Source: Weissella fangxianensis
GTDB lineage: Bacteria; Bacillota; Bacilli; Lactobacillales; Lactobacillaceae
NCBI RefSeq assembly: GCF_024718545.1
Contig: NZ_JAMXDB010000001.1
Span: 62,001-126,000 of the forward strand
Length of the DNA stretch: 64,000 nucleotides
Direction: 5' to 3'
Part shown: positions 8,143 through 17,800 of the stretch, piece after piece
Numbering within the stretch: the stretch's first letter is position 1
How the letters are laid out: each line of letters opens with the position of its first letter
Notes under the pieces: model-generated
Told to the model about the DNA's origin: nothing
What the model saw: the letters and a program-made list of their open reading frames with translations, nothing else
Database searches by the model: none
Made by a program: the position numbers and the translations under genes

Positions 8143-9093
8143 ATGAATAAAACAGCTGTTGTCAGTACTACTGTTGTGGTGATTGCGTTAGTTGTAGGTG
8201 GCGGAACCTATGCTGTCTTGCATACACCAAAGCGACAGTTTGCGTCTAACTTAGTCAAGATGACCAAAAGTAATGATAATATTGCAAATTTTCACGTAAA
8301 GGCCAATGGTACTGGTAATGATATGGGGAGTGTCAGCGGTACGCTTAAAGCAGATTCACAGAATGAAAATAAATTAGCCGTACATTTAAAAGTAACTGAT
8401 AAAAATACACCAGAAGCCATGAATATTAAAATGGATAAAAAACACATTTATGTGTCTGCGGATATGCTGACAAGTTCAGTGAAAGGATATGGCTTAAAAG
8501 GTCTAACTAAAGTAACCAAATCACTGGATAAATATTGGCTTGATTCGTCTCAAAGTGAGTCGTTAAAAGATTCGTACAGCTCTATTGATACGAAAGAAGT
8601 CCGTTCAGACGCGACCGCCGTTACAGAATGGTTTAAAGATTTAGACAGTCATAAGTTCAAGAAAGTGTCTAATGGCTACAGAGTTAACTTGAATAAAGCA
8701 GATATGAAAAGTTTGATGACGAAGATTTCAAAAACAAAATCAGGTAAGGAAATCCCGAAGTCTGAATGGCAAGAGGCCAAATCAGATCTTGATCCAGTCA
8801 AAAACTTCATGCTCAAGTTAACTGTTGGTGATAAAGGAAACTCATTTGCAATTGATTTTTCGGGAAAAGAAAATAATCACAAGGAACAATTAACCGCTAA
8901 AATCAATACAAAACGAGATAATAAGTTAAAGGTAAAGATGCCTGCTAAGTCATTGATCAAGACTGAGTCACAGTTATCAGAATTACTAGAAGAAAAGATG
9001 TTAGCTTACTATAGTGATCAAATCGGCTCATCAATTGATGAATTTAATTCATCAGTTAGTTCGTCAACAGACGACGATGTTTTGGATGCGTAG
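8143..9093 (+). CDS. membrane-anchored extracellular protein of unknown function
   Basis: This 316-residue protein was not recognised. An N-terminal membrane segment (about residues 5-27) has no lipobox cysteine, so it is a signal anchor rather than a lipoprotein. The exterior part is Lys/Asp/Ser-rich, with repeated beta-like stretches resembling outer-surface lipid-binding or LppX-like folds in flavour only. The C-terminal tail is Ser/Asp-rich. The frame is open from a GTG at 8101, but AAGGGG at 8131-8136 selects the ATG at 8143. It is followed after 37 bases by the YbjQ-like gene, possibly in one transcript. Confidence 0.72.
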   Translation: MNKTAVVSTTVVVIALVVGGGTYAVLHTPKRQFASNLVKMTKSNDNIANFHVKANGTGNDMGSVSGTLKADSQNENKLAVHLKVTDKNTPEAMNIKMDKKHIYVSADMLTSSVKGYGLKGLTKVTKSLDKYWLDSSQSESLKDSYSSIDTKEVRSDATAVTEWFKDLDSHKFKKVSNGYRVNLNKADMKSLMTKISKTKSGKEIPKSEWQEAKSDLDPVKNFMLKLTVGDKGNSFAIDFSGKENNHKEQLTAKINTKRDNKLKVKMPAKSLIKTESQLSELLEEKMLAYYSDQIGSSIDEFNSSVSSSTDDDVLDA

Positions 9094-9130
9094 TTGGTAG
9101 TAAATAAGCGATAAATAAGGAGAAATATGT

Positions 9131-9466
9131 ATGTCTGAAAGAGTGTTGGTAACAACCACCGAAGCAATTGCAGGTTACCATGTTGTTGAAACGATGGGTG
9201 AAGTGTTTGGTTTAACAACCCGTTCACGAAATGTGGTGTCATCATTTGCTCAATCAATGAAAGCGATTGTTGGTGGTGAAATCAAAGGTTATACAAAGTT
9301 GCAAGATGCCGCCCGTAACGATGCCATTGATCGGTTGAAAACTGCTGCTGCTGAACTAGATGCCAATGCCGTTGTAATGATGCGCTTTGACTCGTCATCA
9401 GGAGCAATTGGTGATTCAGTGACAGCTTATGGGACTGCTGTAAAGATTGAGAAGGATATTGATTAA
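9131..9466 (+). CDS. YbjQ/UPF0145 family protein
   Basis: This small cytoplasmic protein of the YbjQ-like (DUF74, UPF0145) family has 111 residues. Family features are the start with a threonine run and YHVVETMGEVFG, the central MKAIVGGEIKGYT block, the RNDAIDRL helix, and the ANAVVMMRFDSS strand. The family forms pentamers and has been called heavy-metal-binding, but its function is not established. AAGGAG precedes the ATG. Immediately downstream, on the same strand, are a structured repeat and then a strong terminator, so the repeat is probably transcribed as part of this mRNA. Confidence 0.9.
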   Translation: MSERVLVTTTEAIAGYHVVETMGEVFGLTTRSRNVVSSFAQSMKAIVGGEIKGYTKLQDAARNDAIDRLKTAAAELDANAVVMMRFDSSSGAIGDSVTAYGTAVKIEKDID

Positions 9467-9468
9467 AT

Positions 9469-9589
9469 AGAGCGAGACAAAAGTCGTTTTGAATCCGGTG
9501 TGTCATATGTTTTGTCGAAGCAAAGCGAAGGGCAGGAATGGCGTAAATTTTGTTACATTGAGGATTCAGACTTTTGGAATGCGTTTTTA
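9469..9589 (+). repeat. single copy of the structured repeat, opposite orientation
   Basis: This copy is homologous to the units at 4171-4590 but reads in the RNA-sense direction on the plus strand (AGAGCGAGACAAAAGTCG at the left end, CTTTTGGAATGCG at the right). Part of the 5' inner arm seems deleted compared with the tandem copies, so the long inner stem is weakened. It lies between the YbjQ-like stop codon and the terminator. Confidence 0.8.
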
Positions 9590-9598
9590 ATATAAATT

Positions 9599-9633
9599 AA
9601 AGCGTTAGTGGATTGTTGCACTAACGCTTTTTT
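9599..9633 (+). terminator. terminator after the YbjQ-like gene and repeat
   Basis: The perfect stem AAAGCGTTAGTG / CACTAACGCTTT is followed by six T. Confidence 0.93.
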
Positions 9634-9819
9634 GCTGGAAAATTCAAGTGAAACCGCCAGTTTCAGGCATTGTCACTTGGTTGTGTATAGAAAGAAATTG
9701 AGATAAACTTAGAACGTTAGTAGTAATTTTTTACATACTTATAAAAAATTTTGAGATTATAGCAATAATTCATGTTGATGGGCATTACAATGAGTTAGCG
9801 AAAAGATTGGGGTATTGGA

Positions 9820-10653
9820 ATGGGTGAACAATTAAAATATTTAACTGTACCTGAGGTGCAGAAAATCATGTTGGCTATTCTAGCTGACATGATTAAATAT
9901 TTTAATGAACATAATTACCATTATGTCTTAACGGGTGGCAGTGCCTTAGGGGCGGTCCGTCATCAAGGATTTATTCCTTGGGATGATGACGCCGATGTGG
10001 CATTGCCGAGAGATGAATACGAACAGTTTATTCGTGACTATCGACCATATAATTCACAGTATGAATTGTTGACTCCGTACAATACTGAGAATTGGCTATA
10101 TGCGTATGCGCGTGTGAGTGATACGCAAACGCAAGCAGACGGTAAATGGGCATTGGTTCATAATGGTGTTTATGTGGATGTTTTTCCGATTGATGCGGTA
10201 CCAAAATCCAAAGTCGGTCAAAAGATAGCGTATTATCAGATGAAATATCTCGATGTAATGCGGAATTCTACCCGGCGGATTGCTATTTCAAAACAGGAAC
10301 CCGGCTGGTGGTTGAAACCACTGCTTATTAAATATGCGCAACGGCATCCGACGGGGTGGTGGGTGCAACGCATGGATAAGTTAGCGCAAAAGATGAATCA
10401 ACGCCATGTTGCGCGTTCAGATATCTATAGTTTGTACATTGTCCAGGGATTGAATAAAACAAGGGAAAATTTTCCACTAGCTGTTTATCAACAACGACAG
10501 TCAGTCCCGTTTGAAGATTTAACTGTTTATATACCGGCAGATAGCCAATCTTACCTCACCCAGATGTATGGTGATTGGCGAGCTTTGCCACCGAAAAAGA
10601 AACAAAAAACGCATGCCCGTTTTTATAATAAAGGAGTAGAAGTACATGATTAG
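9820..10653 (+). CDS. LicD-family phosphotransferase
   Basis: LicD proteins transfer phosphocholine or similar phospho-substituents onto teichoic acids or surface glycans. The family core GGSALGAVRHQGFIPWDDD is at about residues 39-57, with the metal-binding acidic cluster D55-D57 and D59, and KKKQKTH near the C-terminus; 277 residues is normal. It is probably the first gene of the teichoic-acid operon and overlaps the next gene by eight bases. No choline uptake or CDP-choline genes (licA-C) are in the window, so the donor is unknown; a decorating role on the TagF-made polymer is inferred from context. Confidence 0.9.
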   Translation: MGEQLKYLTVPEVQKIMLAILADMIKYFNEHNYHYVLTGGSALGAVRHQGFIPWDDDADVALPRDEYEQFIRDYRPYNSQYELLTPYNTENWLYAYARVSDTQTQADGKWALVHNGVYVDVFPIDAVPKSKVGQKIAYYQMKYLDVMRNSTRRIAISKQEPGWWLKPLLIKYAQRHPTGWWVQRMDKLAQKMNQRHVARSDIYSLYIVQGLNKTRENFPLAVYQQRQSVPFEDLTVYIPADSQSYLTQMYGDWRALPPKKKQKTHARFYNKGVEVHD

Positions 10654-11503
10654 TTTATACATACTACTCATCGCTAGTGTTGTCGCCATTTTTGGGTTGT
10701 TTGTGACTATTTTTGCCCGCGTTAAGAAGATTGATCGTTCTAAGAGAATGGGGCATTTTTTCCTGACATTTGGGATAATCGTTGCCTTATTTGCCGGCTT
10801 TTCAATTAATAAAGAAAAAGAGGCACATCAAGCAGCCCAAGATCACCAAAAGAAAGTTCAAGCAGAACAAATTTATGATGCCGAACTGGTTCATTTGAGT
10901 GATAAAAAAGTGAAAATCAAAGATGGTAAAGCCAAGGTGACGATTCACGTGTCTAAGAATACAGCCGTGAAAGTATCTAGTAATCATGAACAGCTCCATG
11001 ATTTAAACTACAAACCTAATAAAAGTAAAAAAGATATCAAGGTGACTTTTGTGATGCCGGGTAAGTATACGGTTAAGGCAACACGTGGTCAAAACAAAAT
11101 CACGAAGCATATTACGGTTCAAAAGGATGACCAAAAAAATGTCAGTGAATCAACGAGTACTTCGACTAGTGAAGAAGCAATTGTTGAGCCATCCAGTGAA
11201 GTTGTTGAAGAACCAGCTGTGACTGAAGAAACGAGTACTGAAGAGGCAATTGATCCAGGATTGACTGAAGATAGTGCAGAAACTGATACTGCCGAAGCTG
11301 AAGTGGCACCATCTTATGATGAGACACCAAACTATACGCCAACTTGGACGCCGGATACTCCTGCAGATACGCCGGCTAGTGACACTGGTGGGGCGGCAAC
11401 CGATACAGGTGCCGCTGATACTGGTACACAAGGTAGTGAAGCATCAGATGATGCGGCCGGTACAGAAGACTCAGTTGTTGATGATGGTAGCGCAGTACAA
11501 TGA
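10646..11503 (+). CDS. membrane protein with Ig-like region and acidic Ser/Thr tail, unknown
   Basis: This 285-residue protein was not recognised. There are two N-terminal membrane segments (about residues 3-25 and 36-54). A Lys-rich beta-sandwich-like extracellular region follows (about 75-160, ending in a MPGKYTVKAT block like small Ig-like modules), then a ~120-residue Ser/Thr/Glu/Asp/Ala-rich tail. The start codon overlaps the LicD 3' end and has AAGGAG at 10631-10636. Its place between licD and tagH suggests an accessory part of teichoic-acid assembly or export at the membrane, but nothing in the sequence proves it. Confidence 0.72.
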   Translation: MISLYILLIASVVAIFGLFVTIFARVKKIDRSKRMGHFFLTFGIIVALFAGFSINKEKEAHQAAQDHQKKVQAEQIYDAELVHLSDKKVKIKDGKAKVTIHVSKNTAVKVSSNHEQLHDLNYKPNKSKKDIKVTFVMPGKYTVKATRGQNKITKHITVQKDDQKNVSESTSTSTSEEAIVEPSSEVVEEPAVTEETSTEEAIDPGLTEDSAETDTAEAEVAPSYDETPNYTPTWTPDTPADTPASDTGGAATDTGAADTGTQGSEASDDAAGTEDSVVDDGSAVQ

Positions 11504-11518
11504 AGATAGGTTAGAAAA

Positions 11519-12799
11519 ATGGTTGAAAAAAAAGTAACCGTTGCAGCAAATCATGTGACGAAGCGATTTGATTTAGCTGAACGACAATCAGATAAAGTAA
11601 AAGCTGTCTTCAAATTTTGGGGTAAAGGTATTCCTAACTTTTGGGCAGTCAAAGGTGTGTCCTTTGAAGCACATGCAGGTGAAACCATTGGGGTGATTGG
11701 GACCAATGGATCAGGTAAATCAACCTTACTAGAAATGGTAGCGGGATTGACCCAACCAACCAGTGGACAAATGACGATTAATGGGTCAACTTCAATTATT
11801 GCGATTGGGGCGGGGATGCGACCAAAATTAACTGGACGCGCCAATATTCGTTTAAAGGCCTTGATGCAAGGAATGACGGAAAAAGAAATTGAAGCCAAGA
11901 TGGATGACATCATCGAGTTTTCTGAACTAGGTGACTTTATTGACCAACCGGTTAAATCATATTCATCTGGTATGAAATCCAAGCTAGGCTTTGCTATTTC
12001 AGTCTATTCCGATGCTGATATCGTCATTATTGACGAGGCCCTCTCTGTGGGTGATCCGACATTTACGCAAAAATCAATGGAACGTACAAAACGCTTTAAA
12101 GAAGAGGGTAAAACCATCTTTTTCGTGTCGCATTCCGCAGCGCAAATGCGTCAAATGGCGGACCGCGTGATTTGGATGCACTATGGTGATATCCGGATGG
12201 ATGGTCCAATTGATGAAGTGATGCCGGAATATGATCGTTTCTTAAAGCATTTCAATCGTTTTTCAGAAAATGAGCGATTGGCCTATCAGAAGCGGTATAA
12301 GGAAGCACAAAAAACATTTACGCTAGGACATTTAAAGCAATTGGAACGTAATCGACAAATGTTATTGGATCCATCAACGGCTTTGAAACGACAAAAAGAA
12401 GATGAACACTCCTTTACTGAGGGCAGCGAGAAAATGGGATGGTTCACTCGTGTCTTTTTGATTGTCATTACAATATTGACGGTGGGGTTGATGAATAAGC
12501 AATTGTTAAACATGTCATGGGCCAATGTGGCAGCGCACCCGACCCATTTGATTACAAATTTTGCACCATCAAAGTTGGCTCAGTTAAACCAGCGCCATGG
12601 ACGTATCGGTACCACTAATCCTGCTGAAACACCTGTTTACTCGGCAACGCAAAATACGTATACGGTAAAAGATGGTGAAACATTGGTCGGAATTGCTGAA
12701 AAAGCAAACATTTCGGTCACTGCCATTATGGAAGCTAATCAGATGATGGACCAAGTGGTTAATCCTGGGCAAGAAATTATTTTGCCGGTTGAGAGGTAG
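11519..12799 (+). CDS. tagH: teichoic-acid ABC exporter ATPase with C-terminal LysM (TagH-like)
   Basis: This is the ATP-binding subunit of the wall teichoic acid exporter. Walker A GTNGSGKS is at 61-68, the ABC signature YSSGMKSKL near 148-156, and Walker B DIVIIDEA from 167. After the ATPase come a linker, one membrane segment near 308-330, and a LysM domain at about 380-424 (YTVKDGETLVGIAE to NPGQEIILP). In B. subtilis TagH also carries an extracytoplasmic tail; here the tail ends in a peptidoglycan-binding LysM, which could hold the exporter at the wall. It is followed by tagG after a 5-base gap. Confidence 0.93.
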   Translation: MVEKKVTVAANHVTKRFDLAERQSDKVKAVFKFWGKGIPNFWAVKGVSFEAHAGETIGVIGTNGSGKSTLLEMVAGLTQPTSGQMTINGSTSIIAIGAGMRPKLTGRANIRLKALMQGMTEKEIEAKMDDIIEFSELGDFIDQPVKSYSSGMKSKLGFAISVYSDADIVIIDEALSVGDPTFTQKSMERTKRFKEEGKTIFFVSHSAAQMRQMADRVIWMHYGDIRMDGPIDEVMPEYDRFLKHFNRFSENERLAYQKRYKEAQKTFTLGHLKQLERNRQMLLDPSTALKRQKEDEHSFTEGSEKMGWFTRVFLIVITILTVGLMNKQLLNMSWANVAAHPTHLITNFAPSKLAQLNQRHGRIGTTNPAETPVYSATQNTYTVKDGETLVGIAEKANISVTAIMEANQMMDQVVNPGQEIILPVER

Positions 12800-12804
12800 T
12801 TATT

Positions 12805-13629
12805 GTGAAAGATATTTTGAAAATTTTTAAGGAATTAGTAAAGAGTTGGCCAGTGGTGCAACGAATTGCTCGTTACAATAATGATCAAACTTACCGGGAA
12901 AATTATTTGGGTGATTTTTGGCATTTTGCAGACCCAGCATTGCAAATTGGTATCATGATTTTGATGTTTGCGGTTCGTAATGGTAGTGACAATGGTAATC
13001 CTCACGCTACTGGTTTAGCAGGGTATATTGCTTGGATTGCCTTAGGAATGGTCACTTACTTCTTTATGCAAGCGGCTATGCAAAAGTCGGCAAAGAGTAT
13101 TCAATCACAAATTAATATGTTATCTCGTATGAAATTTTCTTTGTCCGCTATTCCAATGACGGAAATTATTACCGAGTTACGGCGTTACTTTGTCATGCTA
13201 GGTATGGCATTTTTCGCCATCTTGTTTATGAATGTTAAACCATCGATTTATTGGTTACAATTCTTTTATTACTTTTTTGCGATGATGATTTTCTTGTATG
13301 CATTATCGTTAGTGACTTCAACAATTACCGTGTTAGTACCAGACTTTTATAATGCCTATACAGCAGTCTTACGTGTAGGAATGTGGGTTTCGGGTGTGAT
13401 TATTCCAGTGGATAGTCCCAAGTTCCCACTGTTGTTGTCAAATATATTGAAATTAAATCCATTGTATTACATTATTCAAGGATTTAGAGAAACGCTTTTG
13501 GAGAACCCGGTCTGGTTTTGGCATAACATAACAGCGAATCTGTTGTTCTGGGGGATTGTGATTATTCTCCTCACGGTCGGTGCACATATCCATATGCGTT
13601 TCCGTAATCGTTTCATGGACTTTGTATAA
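12805..13629 (+). CDS. tagG: teichoic-acid ABC exporter permease (TagG-like)
   Basis: This ABC-2 type integral membrane permease has 274 residues and about six hydrophobic segments (from ~40, 75, 130, 160, 190 and 245). It starts with the family-typical cytoplasmic amphipathic stretch ending NYLGDFWHFADP. With TagH it flips undecaprenyl-linked teichoic acid to the outside. The start is a GTG at 12805 with GAGAGG upstream inside the end of tagH, so the two are translationally coupled. Confidence 0.93.
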   Translation: MKDILKIFKELVKSWPVVQRIARYNNDQTYRENYLGDFWHFADPALQIGIMILMFAVRNGSDNGNPHATGLAGYIAWIALGMVTYFFMQAAMQKSAKSIQSQINMLSRMKFSLSAIPMTEIITELRRYFVMLGMAFFAILFMNVKPSIYWLQFFYYFFAMMIFLYALSLVTSTITVLVPDFYNAYTAVLRVGMWVSGVIIPVDSPKFPLLLSNILKLNPLYYIIQGFRETLLENPVWFWHNITANLLFWGIVIILLTVGAHIHMRFRNRFMDFV

Positions 13630-13640
13630 AGGAAGAAATA

Positions 13641-14030
13641 ATGAAAAAGACACTAGGAATCATTCAAGTATTAGCAATTTTGGTTATTGGTATCATGATT
13701 GGGGCTTTTGCCGAACGCAGTCATGCGTTTGGTTATGCGGACAACACACCAATTATTCCCAATGGTACTTATAAAACATCAAATGCGAATAAGTGGCAAA
13801 CAATGAAAGTTTCAGGCTCTGAAGTCAAAGATGCAAAAGGTAAGCATCTAGTAGTTGTGGACAATCGCTTTACTAATCGTACCCGTGGTCGGTTGGTCTT
13901 GGCCAGTCCTGATAAGGGTAATCGTTCATGGTCATACTATATTGCTAAGGTCAAAGAAGGTTGGCGAGTAAGTCCAATTATTAATGGTGAACCTGACCAT
14001 GATTCGGACTTCATTGTTTACGTCAATTAA
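13641..14030 (+). CDS. small exported protein of unknown function
   Basis: This 129-residue protein was not recognised. A hydrophobic N-terminus (about residues 5-24) followed by SHAFGYA looks like a signal peptide or anchor. The remaining ~100 residues are polar and beta-rich, without cysteines. It starts 11 bases after tagG with AAAGGAAG ahead, and is therefore probably co-expressed with the exporter. A role at the outer face during polymer attachment or modification is conjecture. Confidence 0.72.
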   Translation: MKKTLGIIQVLAILVIGIMIGAFAERSHAFGYADNTPIIPNGTYKTSNANKWQTMKVSGSEVKDAKGKHLVVVDNRFTNRTRGRLVLASPDKGNRSWSYYIAKVKEGWRVSPIINGEPDHDSDFIVYVN

Positions 14031-14096
14031 TGTATAAGGAATTCTCATACCAGGATTAGCTCCTGGATACATATAAAAAATTAGAGGGACATTCAT

Positions 14097-14834
14097 ATGA
14101 GTAATCAAGTAAAAATCATTATCGATAAGTTAGGCACTGCTGAAGTGACAACGATTAAACATTACATGACTAATTTACGTCAGCTTATTGGCTCTGATTT
14201 CACGTTGACGATTTTAGATCCACGGTATAAAGGTGACTATAACCAGTTGATTAATGAGTATGAAAAGCTTTCGGGCGAATTCCCTAACATAAAGATTGAA
14301 AGTTTCTACGTGTCACAGTATTTGAAGAGCAATCAACGTGATAATGTCAACCAATTTACACAGGACTATATTGGTAATCAAAAGTTTACTGTTAAAAAGA
14401 AAGATGGCCAACGTCTTTTTATGCAAGATGGTGAAGTGCGAATTGCTATTATCAACAACAAAGCTGGCAAAGTAACTGCAGTTGATTTTGCTAAGCCAGG
14501 TCAAAAGAAACCACATCAACGTGTCTCGGTGAATACCTCTGGTAACATTCAGGTGTTGCGTCATTTTGATGATAAAACTCATTTGCCAGTCGTTGATGAA
14601 TATTTGGATACAGACTTAAATACACAGCTAGTTGTTCACTTTGATGAACGTGGTTTACGAGCAGATTACCAACTAGTTGGGTGGAATGAACCAGTTGTAT
14701 ATAGTGAGGTTGATTTATATGAACAATGGTTTGGTCGTGTGATTGCACCAGACAATTATGTAATTAATATGAATCGCCACTATGATGTGTTATTTGAACA
14801 TCAGCATGACGTGACTAAAGTTTTTCTAATGTAA
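14097..14834 (+). CDS. stand-alone N-terminal-domain-like protein of TagE/Gtf-type transferases
   Basis: This 245-residue soluble protein has no signal peptide and no GT4 catalytic motifs. The pattern of short beta-hairpins (residues ~100-200, alternating charged/hydrophobic strands with HFDDKT and HFDERG turns) and the final WFGRVIAPDNYVIN block look like the N-terminal beta-domain that precedes the catalytic part in poly-glycerol-phosphate glucosyltransferases and adhesin-modifying Gtf proteins. It ends where catalysis would begin, and the next gene is a GT4 fusion, so it may be a non-catalytic partner. Homology is inferred by eye. GAGGG precedes the ATG. Confidence 0.55.
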   Translation: MSNQVKIIIDKLGTAEVTTIKHYMTNLRQLIGSDFTLTILDPRYKGDYNQLINEYEKLSGEFPNIKIESFYVSQYLKSNQRDNVNQFTQDYIGNQKFTVKKKDGQRLFMQDGEVRIAIINNKAGKVTAVDFAKPGQKKPHQRVSVNTSGNIQVLRHFDDKTHLPVVDEYLDTDLNTQLVVHFDERGLRADYQLVGWNEPVVYSEVDLYEQWFGRVIAPDNYVINMNRHYDVLFEHQHDVTKVFLM

Positions 14835-14853
14835 TGATTGGGTGGCATTTGAG

Positions 14854-17800
14854 ATGGATTTGAAAAAAAAAGCAAAACGTGTAGCACATATTTCAGAAGT
14901 CGCCATGACCTATCGATACTCTGATTTGAAAAAAACACGTGAATATTATATACGTCATTATGATCAGGCAATGGTTGATGAACAGGTTGTTCTGTACGAG
15001 ACTCGTGATGGGCAATCAATGACGGATTCACCGCTAGCAATTTTTCGTTATTTGAGTTCCCATGCGCAATATCAATATCTGCAACATGTGTGGGTGGTAA
15101 CAGATGATAGTCAAGAAAATCTAGCAAAAATGGTTGCAAATATACCGACTGATATGCAGTCGCAGATTATTTGGGTTAAGCGTAATACCATAGCATATGC
15201 TAAATGGTTATTAAAGGCTAAGTTTCTTGTGACCAATTCAACGTTCCAGTCATTCTGGCATAAGAAACCAGAGCAAGTCTATTTAAATACATGGCATGGT
15301 ACGCCATTGAAATATATGGGTTATGATATTCCCGGTTCAAAGACATCCTTAAAAAATGTGCAACGTAATTTATTAATGGCTGACTATATTATTTCACCAA
15401 ACGCGCATACATCACATGTGTTTTTAGACCGTTATAAGTTAAATGGCTTGTACCAAGGTGAAGTTCTTGAAGGTGGTTATCCGCGCATTGACTTAACCTA
15501 TGCTCACGAGCAAAAAAATACCTTGGCATACTTACAGCAAAGTGGTGTGCAACTAGACTTAACGCAGCCAATCGTTATGTACACACCAACTTGGAAGGGG
15601 ACATCGATTACCAACCCTTCAGGTAGTATTAACCAAATTTATGAAGAGATTAAGCGATTAAAACAGTTAAACCCTGATAAAAATATCCTGGTTAAAGTAC
15701 ATCCATACGCTTATCCGTTGGCCAAACGTCATGAAGGTTTACGTCCATATTTAGTTTCTGATGAAGTGGATGCTAACTTGATTTTAGGGATTACGGATAT
15801 CTTAATTACTGATTATTCAAGTATTTTCTTTGACTATTTAGTAACCAATAAACCAGTTATTTTTTATGCTTGGGATCATGAACTATACAGTAGTTATCGT
15901 GGTATGTATTTTGATGATAATGAGTTACCTGGTCCAATTTTAGATGATATTGAAACCGTGGGTCATGCATTACAGCATACTGACCAAATTAGTGAACGGT
16001 ATCATGGTAAATATCAGCAACTTAAAGAAAAGATTGTGTCTTATGATGACGGTCAAGTCACTGCCCGTATCGTTCAAACAGTCTTTAATCAGCAATCAGT
16101 ACCAGGCATAAAGCATGTCCAAGCGAGTGGTTTGAATAAGACAAAATTGCTGATTTATCCTGGCGGTATGGGAAATAATGGGATTACGACCAGTGCCATC
16201 AACTTAAGCCAAAATATTGATTATGATAAATATGATGTGACGTATTTATTGTGGGATAACGATAACGAAGAAATTATTAATAATGTCGCGCAATTAGATG
16301 AGCATGTACGTGTTATGTATCGCTTTGGTGTTACTGCCTTAACCCGTCCAGAACACCGACAAGATCGCTATATTAGTGAACATGGTATCAAACAGTGGTC
16401 TGATACCAATATTCCGAAAGCTGGGTACAAACGTGAAGCAGATCGATTATTTAATAGTGTGCAATTTGATACATTAATTGATTTTTCTGGCTACTCATTT
16501 AATGGTTTGAAGTTGTTTGTGGTGATGTCCAGAAAACAACTAGTTGTTTATCAACATAATGATTTGTATGTTGATTCGCAAAAGGTGATTAACGGTAAGC
16601 AAGTTCATGCTAAGAAGTTGGGGGCATTGTTCACGCTCTATCAAGTTTTCGATAAAATTGTTTCTGTTTCGGAAACCTTAAAGCAAATTAATGAGAAAAA
16701 GTTATCAAAATACGTCCGTCCAGAACAAATGGCAGCTGTCCCAAACTCATTGACATTACCTACGGCAGCCGATGAACAAATGCATGATTTGCCTGTGATT
16801 GAAGATTACCAAGCAGCTGCAAACATGCGTGTACAAGATACTGAGATGTATATGTCTTTGGCAGATATCGCGCAGGATAATCACATTATTAAAACAGTGA
16901 ATGATGACGATCATATTCGTATTCTTGGTCGTGCCCGCATTAATCAGCGGACATTTTATAAGCTTGCAATTAATGATTTGCCAAGTGGTTGGGTCACTGC
17001 AAAGGCGATTGATGTTCATGAAGTCAATGAATTATTGTACCAAGAACCAGTACATCAAATTGGCTGGGTGTACAACAATAAACGACGTCTGTTCCAAACA
17101 CCTTATTTAAAGGGGAATGACGCGAATGATGTGATTGGTCAGGCAAAATGGTTAAACCATACTTTTGTAAAAATTGTTGCGCAAGCTGAAACAGGGGACG
17201 GTCGTTATTATCAGGTACAGTTACCAAAAAATCAGCAATTAGCTTGGTTAAAGGCATCAAGTATCTTGCCAATGCAGTATTCATCACGTTTTGCCTTTTA
17301 TCAATGGTTATGGAATCGTCTATCTAATAAAGTTACTGAACAAGTATATAATGTTGGTGTCAAACAGCTATTTACGATTGATCATGAAGTTATCTTGACT
17401 AACCAACCCTTAGGATTGAGCAAACGTGGTATTAAACAAAGACCATTGAAGACAGTCAATAAACTTTATTTAGCAACTGCGTTTGCGAAAACAATGACGG
17501 GTAATTATTTCAGAGTAAAAGTTGGTCAAAAACAGTGGTGGATCGCTGAACAGGATATGAATAAACAGTCTATTGATATGTTACTGACGAACAACTATCA
17601 CGTCAGTTTGAATGACTATCTAGATGTACCTGTTAACCGAGCATTAATCTTTAACCATACTAGTGAGCAAATGATTCGTTCACAGTTTAATGCATTACCA
17701 AATGATTTGGTAATTACTGATGGTTATCGAACTGTTCAGTTAGTGAATAATCAACCAGTTTATCAATTATATTCTGAAAAATTTGATGAATCGGTGATGG

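Noticed and set aside
11551-11982. 143-codon minus-strand frame in tagH
   Set aside because: It is antisense to the ATPase core, with no SD or family features.
14031-14096. Hairpin CCAGGA/TCCTGG as a terminator between 13641 and 14097 genes
   Set aside because: The stem is short and has no T run; the genes are close and probably remain in one transcript.
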